64,000 nucleotides of DNA from Gossypium raimondii (GCF_025698545.1 NC_068569.1:7440001-7504000), one strand, 5' to 3'. Positions 13,201-25,893 are shown, counted from the first letter of the stretch. The notes: generated from the letters alone by a model not told the origin. Program-made: numbers and translations.

Positions 13201-14514
13201 CCTCCACCAGAGCTCATACTCCTCCCGATGTTGCCTCCACCAACCATGTTTCCCATAGAACTCGTGATCCTAGGACCTGCATTTCCCAAAATTGGGGATA
13301 CTCCCAATCCTGGAACAGCATTACGGTTACCAATTGCAGCAGAGGTTGGTAGAATCCCAGGTATAGAACCACCAACTCCATTTGTGTTACTACTAAATCC
13401 AGGGTTTCCTACAACACTAATACCTCCTCTATTTGTCACTCCTGAATGTCCATGGGAGCCGCCATGAGATAACTGCAAAATGGTATCAATGAGAAATAGA
13501 GTACATGATACAAGAAAGTTAGATGTCATTTTCTTCCTATTATTTTTCAATTTCATGTGTGTTTCCTGACCACATGTGAGAAGTGTAGAGAAAAAATATA
13601 ATCATTTCTATTGCTGAAACGCAAAAAGTCAGATCATGGTATGGTGGGAATATTAAAAGTACCTGAGAAAGAGCAATAGGGAGATTATTTGATGCAAATC
13701 TGCCACCAGAAAGGCTCCCAGTAGGTTGTTGAACCCCACCAGTTGGAACATTACTTAATGTTGAGTTTCTAGATGTGAGGGTACCAGGCATGTTGGGAAT
13801 ATTAAAGCTACCATGAATATTGTGCAGGCCTTGAATAGTACCTGCAAAAAATAACAACACAATTGCATGAGTTCAGAAGAACAAAGAAGATTGAGTTCTG
13901 GTAAAATCTACCCACCAGTGTGATGGAAAACAGGGGAAGCCGCACCGGACTGACTTGAGAAAGATGTTCCAAAAGAACGTCCGCTACTGTCTGGAAGATT
14001 TGAAGCTGATCCATTAATAGAAGACTGCAATGATATGCACGTTATAGTTTCCAGTTAATAGATGAACCTACTATTATAAAAAATACAAGCAAGAAGGATA
14101 CAGGCAAGAGAAAGGAATCACATGCAAACTTGATTTTAACTTTCAATTAAAAAGAAAATAGACCATGAAAGGAAGAAGATTCCTATACATTATATCATTT
14201 ATGATTTTGAAAGGAATTCTAACATTTCAAACCACCGAAGACCTATAACCAAAATATTTATACTCTCTAAGTTTAGAAATCAGTATGCCAGAAAATATTT
14301 ATCATCAAGTACACGCACATATACATAGACATAAGGAAGCAACAGAATCCAATATGTTGCATCTACAAACTAAAAAGAACAATCTAATCATCTTCTTCTC
14401 AAAGAATTAAGTTCACCTACAGAAACCACACAAATGAGATTAACGTTCCTAAAAGATTGCAACTCTAAATAAACTGTTCAGTTACAGTAATAATACATTA
14501 AGTAACCCCGACAT
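10210..14514 (-). CDS. VIP2: CCR4-NOT complex subunit NOT2 (VIP2)
   Basis: NOT2 is a scaffold subunit of the CCR4-NOT deadenylation and transcription-control complex. In plants VIP2 was also found as a partner of Agrobacterium VirE2. Thirteen coding exons fit: 14497-14514, 13916-14024, 13663-13841, 13091-13472, 12596-12808, 12409-12504, 12046-12134, 11670-11852, 10871-11293, 10717-10769, 10595-10636, 10367-10511 and 10210-10269, giving 663 aa. The first exon codes only MSGLLN and is easily missed. The N-terminal two thirds is Gly/Ser/Asn/Gln-rich and disordered. It contains NEDFPALPG, and the fully conserved LTSLALGIDLTTLGLNLNSS opens the C-terminal NOT-box domain. That domain ends with NRGWFYHKEFRFWF and HYELLEKRPSLPQH. 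A leader exon probably begins at 14600, where a splice acceptor is visible. Similarity to Arabidopsis VIP2 is from memory. Confidence 0.94.
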
Positions 14515-15741
14515 TGCACAAGTGTCAATGAAACATGCATAAAATCATTCGCTGTTGAGAAAGAGCCCTTCAATATCTTCAGTATCGTAGGGGTTATAGC
14601 CTGAAAAGGAAAACATAATTGTAAGAAACTAACCCCAGAACAATAAAAAGGAGGTGAAAAGCAAACATCAAGCCAATGCTGAGCCAAACCTGATACCAAC
14701 AATACACACCCAAAATACTACAGATATGTAGAAGTAAAACAACAATCTAAACTCTTTCCCGCTACTTAGGCTATGACATTGGCACCTAGAAAATATGTCC
14801 AGCTATGGTTCACAACATCACATTTGGCTTAAAACCACCCACTTTTACAACTTTCCACTTCCCAATGACAGTACATGATCATTAAAAAAAAGGTTCTTTA
14901 AAGAAAAGAACCTATATACGATGCATTTGAAACCTTTTGGCTCGCATAATTTTTTTCTGTATTGAAATTAAGGAAATTTTGCATGGCCACAAAAGAAAGA
15001 ATCACTAAACAAATCATCCAAAGAACATCCACAAAACGAAACCTAAATTTATAGCAGCACTACTGATCCATTGTTTCATCTTAAACCATTTTAAGTTGAA
15101 AGGAAATAAGTCAGCGTAATTGATTGCTTCATCTTAAACTAACCCACTGTTTTTAAATTAAACGATAAATCCAAAAACGATAAAAAGAAGAAGAAGAAGA
15201 AAACTAAAAACCGAACATATTTGTCGATATAGATATCATTTTTTCAAATAACATCAATATCATGATTCAAAGAAATAAATCCTCAAAGATGCTTTTTTCC
15301 CAAAAAAATGAATAAAAAGACCCTACAGTACTCTCCGGTTAGTTCAGTTCAGCATCGTAAGGCTGCTCTTTCACATTTTTTTACTGTTTCTTAGCAGCCA
15401 AACAGTAGCTTAAAAACAGTCTCTACGGTCCATTAAACTCAAGATTCAGTAAAAGTAAAAATCGGAACTCACAGAAACTAATAAAAAAAATTCCGTAAGA
15501 GAAATTAAAAATCGGAATTCAAAAAACCAATAATCTTCACTAAGAAAACAAACAAAACATTTATACGAAAGAAAAATTAGCCTTGGAGATCAAACTCAGA
15601 AGGCTCAAGATCGAGTGAGAAGAGAGTGAGCGACACCTGCAAGGTAGATCAACGATCGAGGTTTTGCGTTTTTGTTCTGGGTCCGGTTTTATCTTTTAAT
15701 TTTTATTTTCTGCCCTAAATCGAATGAGCCCAGGATGGAAA
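14515..15741. promoter_or_regulatory. VIP2 5' leader, probable leader intron and promoter
   Basis: On the minus strand an acceptor-like TTTTCAG precedes 14600, so 14515-14600 is probably untranslated leader following an intron of roughly 1 kb. A CT-rich stretch with several TCTC words at 15585-15660 would suit a transcription start region. No protein-coding signal is seen. The leader structure is inference. Confidence 0.4.
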
Positions 15742-16623
15742 ATGGATAAAATACACAGTTGGTCACCAACTTTCATAAGTTTTCATTTGGGCACAAAAAT
15801 TAAAAATTTTCAAATTGAGCACTGTCATTAACAACGGTTTTCATTTTGGTCACCCAACTTTAATAAGTTTTAATTTTGGTTTAACTTTTTATTTTATTTT
15901 TCCTTTTTTTTAGAATTAATTTTAATATATTTTCAGTAAAAGGAAAACCTGGGGTTTTATATAAAAAACTTGGGTTTTATGGGAATATCTTGGATCATTA
16001 CAAGGAAAGCCATTTTATCTTTTTAATTTGTTTTTTCCTTTTAGAATTATTTTAGTTTTACTATAAAAGGGAAAAATGAGATTTTATACGAAATTATCTG
16101 GATTATTATAGGTAATAACCCCATTTATCTTTTAATTTCCTTTATCTTTTCCTTTTAGAATTATTTTAGTTTTTCCCGGTAAAAGAGAAAATCTAGGGTT
16201 TTGTGAAAATATACTTGGGTCACCCAAAAACCATTTTACCTTTTTTATTTTAGTTTTTTCAACTTTAAGGAAAAACCTAGTTTTTAGAGGAAAACCTAGT
16301 TTTTTACAAAGAATTGAGTTAGAAAAATGGGTTTCATCTCCACAGTTAAATAATTCAATTTCTTGTAAAATCTAGTTTTTTGAAAAGATAAATTTAATTT
16401 TAAAAAAACAAAATGAGTGACCAAAACAAAAACTTATTAAAGTTGAGTGACTAAAATGAGTATAAAATAATATTGAATTAACAACAGCGATCAAAACAAA
16501 AGCTTATTAAATTTGGATAATTAAGATGAAAGGATTGTTAACAGCTATGCTCAATTTGCATTTTCTTTTATGTCCAAAATAAAAACTTATGAATGTTTAG
16601 TGACCAATTTGTAGTTTACCCAT
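15742..16623. mobile_element. MITE-like element with long terminal inverted repeats
   Basis: The left end (about 15742-15880) and the reverse complement of the right end (about 16480-16623) align over roughly 135 bases. Shared blocks include TTGGTCAC, TTCATAAGTTT, CAAATTGAGCA, TTAACAA and TTTAATAAG. The outer ends read ATGGATAAAATAC and ATGGGTAAACTAC. The interior has no open frame but carries three or more imperfect copies of a 120-130 base unit containing CTTTTAGAATTATTTTAG. No convincing target-site duplication was found beyond a possible AT, so the superfamily is undecided. Confidence 0.7.
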
Positions 16624-16710
16624 AATATATATTAGCTAACGGTCCATTATTTCCGATGAAACAACAAAATATAAATTACTATGGTAAATATATTGCCCTT
16701 TCATTATAGT

Positions 16711-17000
16711 TTAAGAGTAAAATTCTGCTATTAGTCCTTTCATTTTGCGTTAGTTTTGGCTAAAATTTGTCTTTATACTTATCAAATTGATCAAATTTAA
16801 TTTTATAATTTTAAATTTTAAAATCTCATTATTGGTCCAAATGGTAGCAATTCAATTTATTTAGTTAAATTTTGTTACTAGTATTGTACTACACGTAAAG
16901 TTATAAATTTAGTTTATATTCTCTAATCATATTATTCTTTGTATTTATACTTTTTAAATTTCAAATTTTTAATATTCATGAAAATAATAGCCATTAAATT
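16711..17000. repeat. Dispersed repeat, copy 1
   Basis: This AT-rich stretch shares ordered blocks with 33390-33670, including TTCT-CTATTAGTCC, CAAATGGTAGCAATT and AAATTATAAATTTA. The two are diverged copies of one non-coding family, widespread in plant spacers as I recall. Confidence 0.55.
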
Positions 17001-17106
17001 CATTAACTGACATTTTTTAGTGATATGTGAAAATAGTAAGTTGTACGACACTACACAAGTGATAATATGTTTGTTAAATCAGATTTCAAAAATAACAAAA
17101 CTTAAC

Positions 17107-17556
17107 TTAGGGTGTATATAATGAATTTAAAAATTAAGTGTTGAAAAATTATGTATTTTATAAGTGTTAGATTTATATTAGAAAATTGTTTGGTAAAATA
17201 GTAAATATAAGTACCGAATATGATTATGTGTTTGATAAAAGTAAATCTTAATTTTAAAATTTTAATCTTTTAATATAATATTTTATATAATTTTGGATAG
17301 TTTTGGATAAAAGATAAATATGGCAATTTAATTATCTCATTTAAAAATGATAATTATTTCAATTTTTAATAAAATAAAATCCAACTTAATATTTTTTTAC
17401 GTTAAGTGAAAAGTAGCTATCTACCTACTTATCTTGTTCAATACTTTTTGTTGAAAATTTTATATTAAGTAAAAATTTAAAATGTTTATCAAACACATCT
17501 AAAATATTAAATGTTAAAATTTTTCATTTTCAATAATTTATCAAACACACCCTTAA
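17107..17556. mobile_element. Candidate short MITE
   Basis: The left end reads TTAGGGTGTATATAATG and the reverse complement of the right end reads TTAAGGGTGTGTTTGATAA, each followed by T/A-rich sequence with TTGAAAA words. No matching target duplication was seen. It could equally be an old AT-rich inverted repeat. Confidence 0.35.
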
Positions 17557-18729
17557 TGAATTTAATATTTATTTTTGGTTAGGACTCAAATTTTAAAATG
17601 CAAAAAAACACAATAACTAAAATGATTCATTTAAAGTATAAGGACTCAATCAACAACTTATACATAATACAAGAATTAATAGCAAAAATTACCCTAGTTT
17701 ATATGATTTATTATTAATAAACTTTTAAAATTAATTTAATATATTATATATATTAATATAAAAATACATATACTTAATTTTTTATAAAATATAAATCTTA
17801 AATCTTAAATTTGAAGTATCCATGATTTCAAAAGAAATCACCAAATTTTAAAGAATATTTTTAAAGGAAAAGTTGATGCAATAGAATTTCTTTTCGTTAT
17901 TATAGTAGAATGTTCATTAATTAAGTTGGGCTGAGCTGAAGTTGGATTTTAAAAAATTTAGGTTCAAACTTGACTTGTTTAAACCCACCTAAATGATTGG
18001 TTTTATTATTCAAAAATAATAACTTAAAAAATTCAACTACTAAAATATATAAATAATAATATAAAATTTTATATTATTTCTATATAGTAAAATAGGTTGG
18101 GCAAGAACTAGATCAAAATTAAAAATAAGTTAATTGAATTGGGCGGGCCGCTTGACCATGAACACTTTTAATAGTCTCTTGAGTTATATGTAATTTTATT
18201 AATTTAATATATAAAATTGTCAATTTAACGTTAACTCAATTTATATTATTATTACAACAAATAAGATAATTTACATTCAAAAATATGATTTTATACGCGC
18301 TTAAACGATATTTTAATACTTAAGAGTCGAAGATGAATTACAAGTAAAAATAAATATAGTAGCAAAAGTTTTTAATTTTGTGAGCCTTATATTAGGGATC
18401 TAATTAAAAATTTTAAAAAATCTAATTTATCTTTTTTTCTAAAAAGGAAATCTTTTTTTTTTTTTAAATCTCACTCAAATCATATATATTTGTCCGAAGT
18501 TTCAACGCTCCATGTTTGCTCAAAGGCCAGCGAAAGGGTAGCCATTGATCCTCTTTACTCTTTAGTTTACGACGAAAGCTTTTATATTTTCTCCAAACTT
18601 TTAACTTTTATTTCAAACGGCTTTGTCGTTTACAAATATTTTGCACAAAAACACAATTTTCAGAAAAAAATAAATTCAATCTAACATGCAACTTGAGATG
18701 TTTAAGATCATGGTGATCTAGCAATTAAC
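17557..18729. other. AT-rich spacer
   Basis: Very AT-rich sequence between the MITE candidates and the 3' end of the malectin-LRR gene. I see no exon, RNA gene or structured repeat that I can support. Confidence 0.55.
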
Positions 18730-21563
18730 TTAATTCCCTTCTTCGAGATGATTTTGTTGATCGTTGTTGTAAACAGGCTCTGGAGCCGATTGCTGCTCAT
18801 GGATGTTCATTATGAAGTCATTGACTACGTTTTGAGCCATATTATTAGCTGCCATCTGCATTTGAGCTGCCTGTGGATTGCCACTAGGCTTGTTAGCTCC
18901 TCCTGCTTGCCCTAAATACCATTATACATAAACAGGGTCAGAAATCGCATGAATATAGTAAAAAAAGAAAGTCAAATGTTAAAGTCAGCTCGTGAAAGAT
19001 ATAACAGTATCTCGGGGCTTTAAAAAAAAAACTGTACATTCGTTTGTTTGGCCTGTAAAATTTCCTTCGTTTTCCAGGAAGAGAACTCGAGGGCCAATAG
19101 TTTTTTGTTTTTTTTTTTAATTTTCCATTTGAATGTTTATCCTCATGATTCAAGGAATTCCAGTTGCAAAGGGTTGCTGGGTCAATAAGTTGCTTTTTAG
19201 AATAAGTTGGTGATTATACTAACCTACATTACCGGCAGCAATGGCTTCTGATTTTCTCTTATGATGAAGCACGGCACAAACACCACCAATAACCCAGACA
19301 AGCACAAAAATTGGAATTGTGGTTCCAAGGATTACTGGTAACTTGCTCTTTTTCCTACCGCCGCTGCTTGAGGAACCGCCAGATCCAGATGTATCTACAC
19401 TCGCTGTTTTACATGACTTACCGGAGACACACAAATTTGGATTGTCTGTCACACTGAAATTCAGACAATGAAAAAATATTGTGAATCACTGGACAAACAA
19501 AGCAGTTTTCTGGTATGATTTTATAAGCAAAATTTGTTTACTTACGTTAATTTTAACTTTTTATTCTTTGATATCGAGGAAGGAATTGTTCCACTCAAAT
19601 CATTACCAGCCAAGTTCCTGAAGGAGGAAGAACGTTTTCAGTCGAGCTTCGAGAAATTACAAAAATGGAAAATTTGATAAAATGAGTGTCGACAAAACTC
19701 ACAATTGTTTTAGATTAGGCAAGGTGCCAAGGAATTCTGGGATAGACCCGATTAGGCTGTTATTGTGCAAATCTCTGCAATCAAAAGAAAAGAAAATCTT
19801 AAAAACCAGATTAAACAAATTGGAATCCAAAAATTTAAATAATAAACTTGGTGCCATATATACAACTTACATTATCTCGAGGCTTGTCATCGAACTAAAA
19901 TCAGGAAGAAAACCAGATAACCCAAAGCTACCGAGATACCTGAAAATTATTTAAACAAACCAAATGATATCATTGACCATCAAGCTTTCATGGAAAGCTA
20001 TTTTCGGGTTAAAATTTAATGAACTCACAATGCTGTTACTCTGGGTGTGGAACCAGAAGTGCAATTGATCCAGTCCCATGAATATGGTGAAGGAAGACAA
20101 GGGTCGCCACCCCAGTCTTTCAGTACGTCAAATTCATCCTGCAGTGAGGCCAGTCCTTCCACTGGAATATAAAGCATGTGAATTGAAAAGCTTCAAATTT
20201 TCTTGTCTGGAAATGAGAAAGATATCAAGTGAGTTTATGCCTTAGGTACCAACCATCATCACTGTTGGTTCCATCTGTTAGTTCATCACTGACTGTAAAA
20301 ACTTCCAGGGCATTGATAAGAGGGGGCAGTGTTGAATCGGGTGAGGCTGCCAAAGAGAAGGTGGTGTCGGAATTGGCAGTCAAGTTGTACAGGGTGATTT
20401 CTCCTGCTGTTCCATAGACTGGGATAAAGGGTTTGGAGTTAATCTTTCCATCTACGAGGAGCTGGAGCGATCTTTTCTGGGTTGAATCAAGTACCGAAGC
20501 TTCCGAATAATATATGTTCATGTAAACCGGAACTTTAGCTGTGGGAAGATTAGTCCCTAATTGTATGGATGTAGAAGTGTTGTCAGTGGCAAATGCATTT
20601 TGAAACAAGGCTCTAGGAGGGCTATCGTCTAAACTAACTTCAATGAATGTTTCATCACTTGTAAGAACTGTGAAATCGTCTCCCTTGACGGCTGGAACCC
20701 ATATTCTATCGTAAAAATCATCGGTAGACCTAACAACACAGGAACATACATCATGAGATTTGTTAATTATGCAAGGTGAAAGAAAATCCAACAATCACAT
20801 AAGTAAAAAGGGCAAAAACATTAACGTACCTAACGATTACTTCGGTACCATAAGCAACCCTCCTCCTTAACATCAAAGCACGATTCGAATCTGAATACCC
20901 ATACATTTTGGAGTCCAAGTCCCGAACTTCAATGGCGGATATAAAGGGGACCATGTTAGGAAATGTCTGAGCTACGCATATGCTAATGGTATCCGTCTTC
21001 GTGACATAAATAGCCTCATAGGAAACAAGTTGGTCAGCTGAAGTCTCCACCGTAATCCAATGATTCCCATCAAAATGTAGATCAAATTTTGGAGGAGATG
21101 ATTTCCCGTCATAGTTTCCATAAAAGAAATAGGCTCGGACAAGAACTTTAGATCCCTTTTCGGAATCAATATTGTAACAATTTTTCTTCCTGTCAGTGAA
21201 TACCCTTAGAGTGGCCATCGGTTGATATATGGGTTTGCTAGATTGCAACTCTACAGATTCACCATGTTGAATGTAGAGGTCGTCTCCAACCCAACCAATA
21301 GAATAGTCATCACTGTAAGATTCAGATGATCCGCAATCGATGCTTACTGCAAGTCACACATGTAAACATTAATTCTAATATCAACAAAAACAACCACACA
21401 AAAACCAATAACACCATTACATATGTATATGTATATATATATAGTTGCTTTTTGTTCATGAAAATTAATAAAGTGAAACATTAGAAGAAAACAACTCACC
21501 ATCAGCATTAAGTGTGGAAAATGCTGAAGCTGCTATGATGAGAAGTAAGAGATAGGTAGCCAT
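18730..21563 (-). CDS. Malectin-like/LRR receptor-like protein without kinase
   Basis: Nine exons (21500-21563, 20830-21346, 20254-20729, 20029-20161, 19871-19939, 19703-19774, 19546-19617, 19224-19453, 18730-18911) give 604 aa in one frame. Residues 1-20 are a signal peptide (MATYLLLLIIAASAF). Residues about 22-370 form a malectin-like carbohydrate-binding ectodomain starting VSIDCGSSESYSDD. The pre-LRR motif WDWINC and about three LRRs follow (SGFLPDFSSMTSLEIIDL, NNSLIGSIPEFLGTLPNLK, AGNDLSGTIPSSIS). A Gly/Ser linker, a transmembrane helix at about 506-531 and an acid/Gln tail of about 70 residues end the protein. Full-length relatives of the At1g51800/At3g46330 type carry a kinase; here the frame stops without one, like the At1g25570 class. 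It is probably a plasma-membrane co-receptor or decoy; the ligand is unknown. Confidence 0.9.
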
Positions 21564-24211
21564 GTCTAGAGTTGAGAGTTGACATGCAAAATTAAGGGGT
21601 TAATGGCCATTAAATAAGAGTACGTGAATGTTTAGTATAGGTTGACTACGACCGGGTCATAAGGCTAAAATATTCCAAAAGAATAAAATAAAAATAAGGT
21701 CGTGAGATTGTAATTAGACCGGTAAACATAAGCGATTGCTTGTGCCAGCGCATGGTTTGGTTTTGGATTCGGTGGAATTCCTTCCATCCATCATTATATT
21801 ATCCGAATTAAGTCTATGCACTTGATTGTGTTTTGTTTCAATAGTGTACTTAAAATTAGACGTAGGTTAAGAACTCAGAATTTAATTCAATTAGTTGGGT
21901 GTAATTATTATTATTATTGCCGTTATTTTTTTTTATAATCCATTGAACTTCATACACATTTAAAGATTACCATGAATAAATTAAATTAAAATATGTTTTG
22001 ACGCGTGAAGTAATCATTTCTGGAAATTTGGGATTGAATTTAGAAGAGTTTATACATTAAGCATTGACTTTGGAAGAGTTTACGATAGCAAGTCAATGCC
22101 TCGAAGTTGGGTTGTAAATGTAGAAAAGAGGCGTTGATTCCCTCCATTATTAGTAGGTAAAGGATAGCAAAGGGACAAGTTGCTATGACTCTGCTTGTAT
22201 CGTTGCTTCTTGGGCAACTTCCAGCTTTGGATCAGTGAAACAAAAAAAGACGAAGGTTTTATATATATGTTGATTTCTAAGGCAATTACACTGCGAACAT
22301 GAAAGCAAAGTCCACAATAAATTGAATGTTGACTAGCAGCAACTTCTGAATATTAAAAATGCTGTATCGACATATTTCCGCCAATTGCGATGAGTGTTAC
22401 CGACTGTTTGACAAGAGACTGAGGGCATTAAGTTTGTAACTGATTAAGCTTTTTCTTGTAGTAGCATTATTTTTTTTACGAATAAAAATTCTTTCTTATT
22501 CAATTTTTTTTTTGCAAAGAGGTGCCTGAATATTGTAATTGGTATTCATATTTCAAGTAGATACGACTACACAAACAACAAAAATCTATATAATGCAAAA
22601 TATTATTATGTAAAATACTAAATATTGAACTTTCAAAAAGAAAAATAGCCAAGGAAGAGGTTGAGTCTTTTAAGTTTTGAATACTTAAATTCGTGTTTTA
22701 TCATGTATAACGCATGTGTGAATCTCCAATCCGACACAGTTTATGAGATTTGTTCGATTATTGTTAGTTCTACGTATGTTGTGCTTTATATTGGACATAT
22801 GCTTGTACTCGTACCTAAAAATGTATTGTATAAATACTAAAGTCTCACGGGTCATGATGCACAATTGCATCAGTCTAGTTTTAACAATTTTCCCTTTAAT
22901 AATTTGGGCCTCTTACCAAAATTCATGAGTCAAATTTGATGATGGGCTTATGCTCCTCACTCTATTACTACTCACGAGGGAGTTTACTTAACTATACCTT
23001 AGTTTAACATCTAATCTTAGCCATTAGCCGATAGTTATTGGCCCAGCTATCGCCCACTCAACAATTTTTTTACTGTGATGGTTTTTTTAACCAATAATTG
23101 ATCAATTGTTTTCATTTGTTTTACTCTTTTCTAAAAGTTATATATGTCATCGTTATTACTATCCTGTTAACTTAGAAAAAAATCTTTTTTTTTCTTTCCA
23201 ATAATTTACTCAAATAAATGAATGATTTTTTTTTCTTTCCAATAATTTACTCAAATAAATGAATGGTTCAACATATTGTTGTTGAGAAAGCAATTTAGAG
23301 GTAGAAAATAAATATATGGGCTGAAAAAGGAGAGAAAAGGAAACATCAATTCTTCCGTGCTTTTGTGGGGTTAACCCAACACCATAAACTCATGAACAAA
23401 GGTATATAAAATTAGCTAAAGTCCACGAATGTACAAAGAGCCCATAGAGAAAATTGCTTCGGCCTCATCTTATTTACGGACAAAGTTTCCACTACCCCAT
23501 CAACAACACAAATCCCAACCAATATGATTTCAGTTTTGTCCCCACCGGGGATATGGCTGCCTAATGGGATTGGCAATTTGGCATTGCTCAATATGAAATA
23601 CAATTTGACGAATTAATTCTTCCAAGTATGAAACTGAAAGGGTTTGTCAAAAGAAAGTGAAAGGGCAAATATGCAATATGCCGATATCCCATTCATACCA
23701 ATTTCATAACTGCTAATGAAAATTGAAATACATGGAACCTGTGAGACAGATGGGTTTTGCAGTTATGTCTTTCAGGTAATTTTCTATATAGAGTATTAAT
23801 GGAGTTGACTAACATTTCTAGATTCCATTGAGAGCAATTCAAGTGAATTCAAGATTTTCTAACTTGTACCAATGTGTCATATTTCCCAAAAAAAAAAACT
23901 ATAAAAGATGTCTAAGAAATTTCATAGATTACTGGCGTACTCTCTCTCTAAACCCTCTCGTATGATCATTCAACTGGTTACATGAAACTCGGTGAAGTGC
24001 AGCCCTATATATGGCGAAACTCGGCAGTATAGCTTCGTCAGGAAAGCAATACTCTTGTGGTACAGACGCTCACTGCTTGGATCTTATTCCAATACTTGCT
24101 AAAATATCTTTGTTTTTCGATTTGTTGAACTGAAGGCAGTAGGAAACTCATTTCTTCTGGTCCTTGAGTTTACCAAAGATGTGAGCCTACTTAATTCCTT
24201 CACTGGTGCAG
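21564..24211. other. Spacer upstream of the malectin-LRR gene
   Basis: This is AT-rich sequence holding the promoter of the minus-strand receptor-like gene and then unassigned DNA. The only clear structure is the 41-base tandem duplication at 23184-23265. Small open frames here show no family features. Confidence 0.55.
23184..23265. repeat. 41-base tandem duplication
   Basis: Two head-to-tail copies with a period of 41 bases, each a T-run followed by CTTTCCAATAATTTACTCAA and ATAAATGAATG. The copies are almost identical, which points to a recent duplication. Confidence 0.85.
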
Positions 24212-24730
24212 GTGATAGGGATGTATGTCGGGAAAGCTACAGTCGGGGTATTCATCATATGGTAACCACACCACTCCTTCATGGGCATTGATCTGAGTGG
24301 CGATTGCCATAGTCTCGTTACCAAATTGCCAACTGGGATCAATGTGGTTCCTGGAAAAATTTCAGTCACCATTCGCCGCTGGTTCCCAACAGTTTAAATT
24401 CGGTAGAGACCCATGCGATTACTTTCGGTCAGGAAAGATCAAAACCATTGAAATGTTCAACTCACTTAATGCCCTCTCTGAAGATGGAAGCTTATTGACA
24501 AAGCCTCCATGGCTCCTTTTAGCCATGTCAGTGTCATTTGGCCTACACTTCTTGATACTCTACATGCCATTCCTTGCTCAAGTATTTGGTATTTTCCCCT
24601 CAGCCTAAACGAATGGCTCCTTATAGCGGTTCTCATTCTAATCGACGAGGTTCTCAAATTCGTAGGCGGATATACATCTGGATTGCCCTATTCTGCTCCT
24701 ACTAAAACATCAACGCAGAAAACCGATTGA
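24212..24730 (+). pseudogene. C-terminal relic of an ECA1-type P-IIA Ca2+-ATPase
   Basis: Three frames in turn encode the last membrane segments of an ER-type calcium pump. They are VIGMYVGKATVGVFIIW then [41 protein letters not shown] and [20 protein letters not shown]; and, after a frameshift near 24595, PLSLNEWLL and [15 protein letters not shown] ending in TGA. Compared with the ECA1/ECA4 family as I remember it, about ten residues are missing before EMFNSLNA, about three after KPPW, and several between NEWLL and LIDEV. A stop follows FIIW. Nothing of the N-terminal three quarters (phosphorylation site, nucleotide domain) is present, and there are no introns. This is a dead fragment, either duplicated or retro-copied; no poly(A) tract is visible. 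Confidence 0.85.
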
Positions 24731-25374
24731 TTATTCTGAATTTAACCAACATTTACATACAATTTTCATAGACGTTCACTTGCTCTTCTTCTCACTTCAT
24801 TTATCCATAAATTCTAGACTAGGGCAAAATCGAAAGTAAATTTTCCTGCTCTTTTCTTTCCCTAATTCCATTCTATTGGAAGGTATATTCTGGAAATAAA
24901 CAACCATGCGGTTCCCAATAACACCAAATTACTTTTTAATTACAAAATTTTAAACATATTCCTTTTCAATCTTAATTTAGGATTTTACCAATAGCATACC
25001 GATTTCTGAATTGAACTCAAAGAAATCCTTCTAGCTAATCTCTAATAAACGCGGTTCGCATAAAAACACAACTTTGAAAGCGACTAGAACAGATGTTGTA
25101 ACAATTGGCATTTCTACTTAAAACCTACACAAACTTAGAAAAAATGCAACAAAATTAGCGAAATTAAATTCCAAATTTCATTAAAATCTGCAATTCATGG
25201 CACGAATTACAAATCACCAAAGAAAACTACACGACCAAATTATAATTTCCAATAATCCCAATAGCACCCCTTAATTACAAGCCCTATCCCTAATCCTAAA
25301 CTCAAACATTCTTGATAGCATGACAACAAGTCCAGATCCGCCAACATCGCTGAAAGATCTAATCCCTAAATCAT
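24731..25374. other. H4 3' flank and spacer
   Basis: AT-rich DNA between the ATPase relic and the histone gene, including the H4 3' untranslated region next to 25374. Nothing else is recognisable. Confidence 0.6.
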
Positions 25375-25713
<339 letters not shown>

Positions 25714-25768
25714 CTACGCTGTTTTTGAGGTTTGATTTGTTACACGGAATTCAAAAAGAAGGATCTTT

Positions 25769-25776
25769 TATTTATA
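25769..25776 (-). promoter_or_regulatory. TATA box of histone H4
   Basis: On the minus strand this reads TATAAATA, 83-90 bases upstream of the H4 start codon, at a sensible distance for a short leader. Confidence 0.75.
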
Positions 25777-25797
25777 GGAGAAGTTGGTAGGGATAGT

Positions 25798-25805
25798 GAT
25801 CCGTG
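25798..25805 (-). promoter_or_regulatory. Octamer-like histone motif
   Basis: The minus strand reads CACGGATC, one base from the plant histone octamer CGCGGATC. It lies between the TATA box and the type-I element. Confidence 0.5.
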
Positions 25806-25875
25806 ATGTGTCTTAACTATGAATTGTTGCCATTGATGAGTTAAAGTGGAGGGCTGAGATGAGGAGAAGCATCGA

Positions 25876-25893
25876 CGCGGATCACTGACGTGG
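25876..25893 (-). promoter_or_regulatory. Type-I histone promoter element (hexamer plus octamer)
   Basis: The minus strand reads CCACGTCAGTGATCCGCG. This matches the plant type-I element, in which the hexamer ACGTCA (bZIP site) sits two or three bases from the reversed octamer GATCCGCG. It is 190-207 bases upstream of the H4 ATG and is known in this family to drive S-phase and meristem expression. Confidence 0.85.

Noticed and set aside
13156-13467. Pro/Leu-rich open frame on the plus strand
   Set aside because: It is the antisense of VIP2 exon 4, whose Gly/Ser/Asn codons read as Pro/Leu on the other strand.
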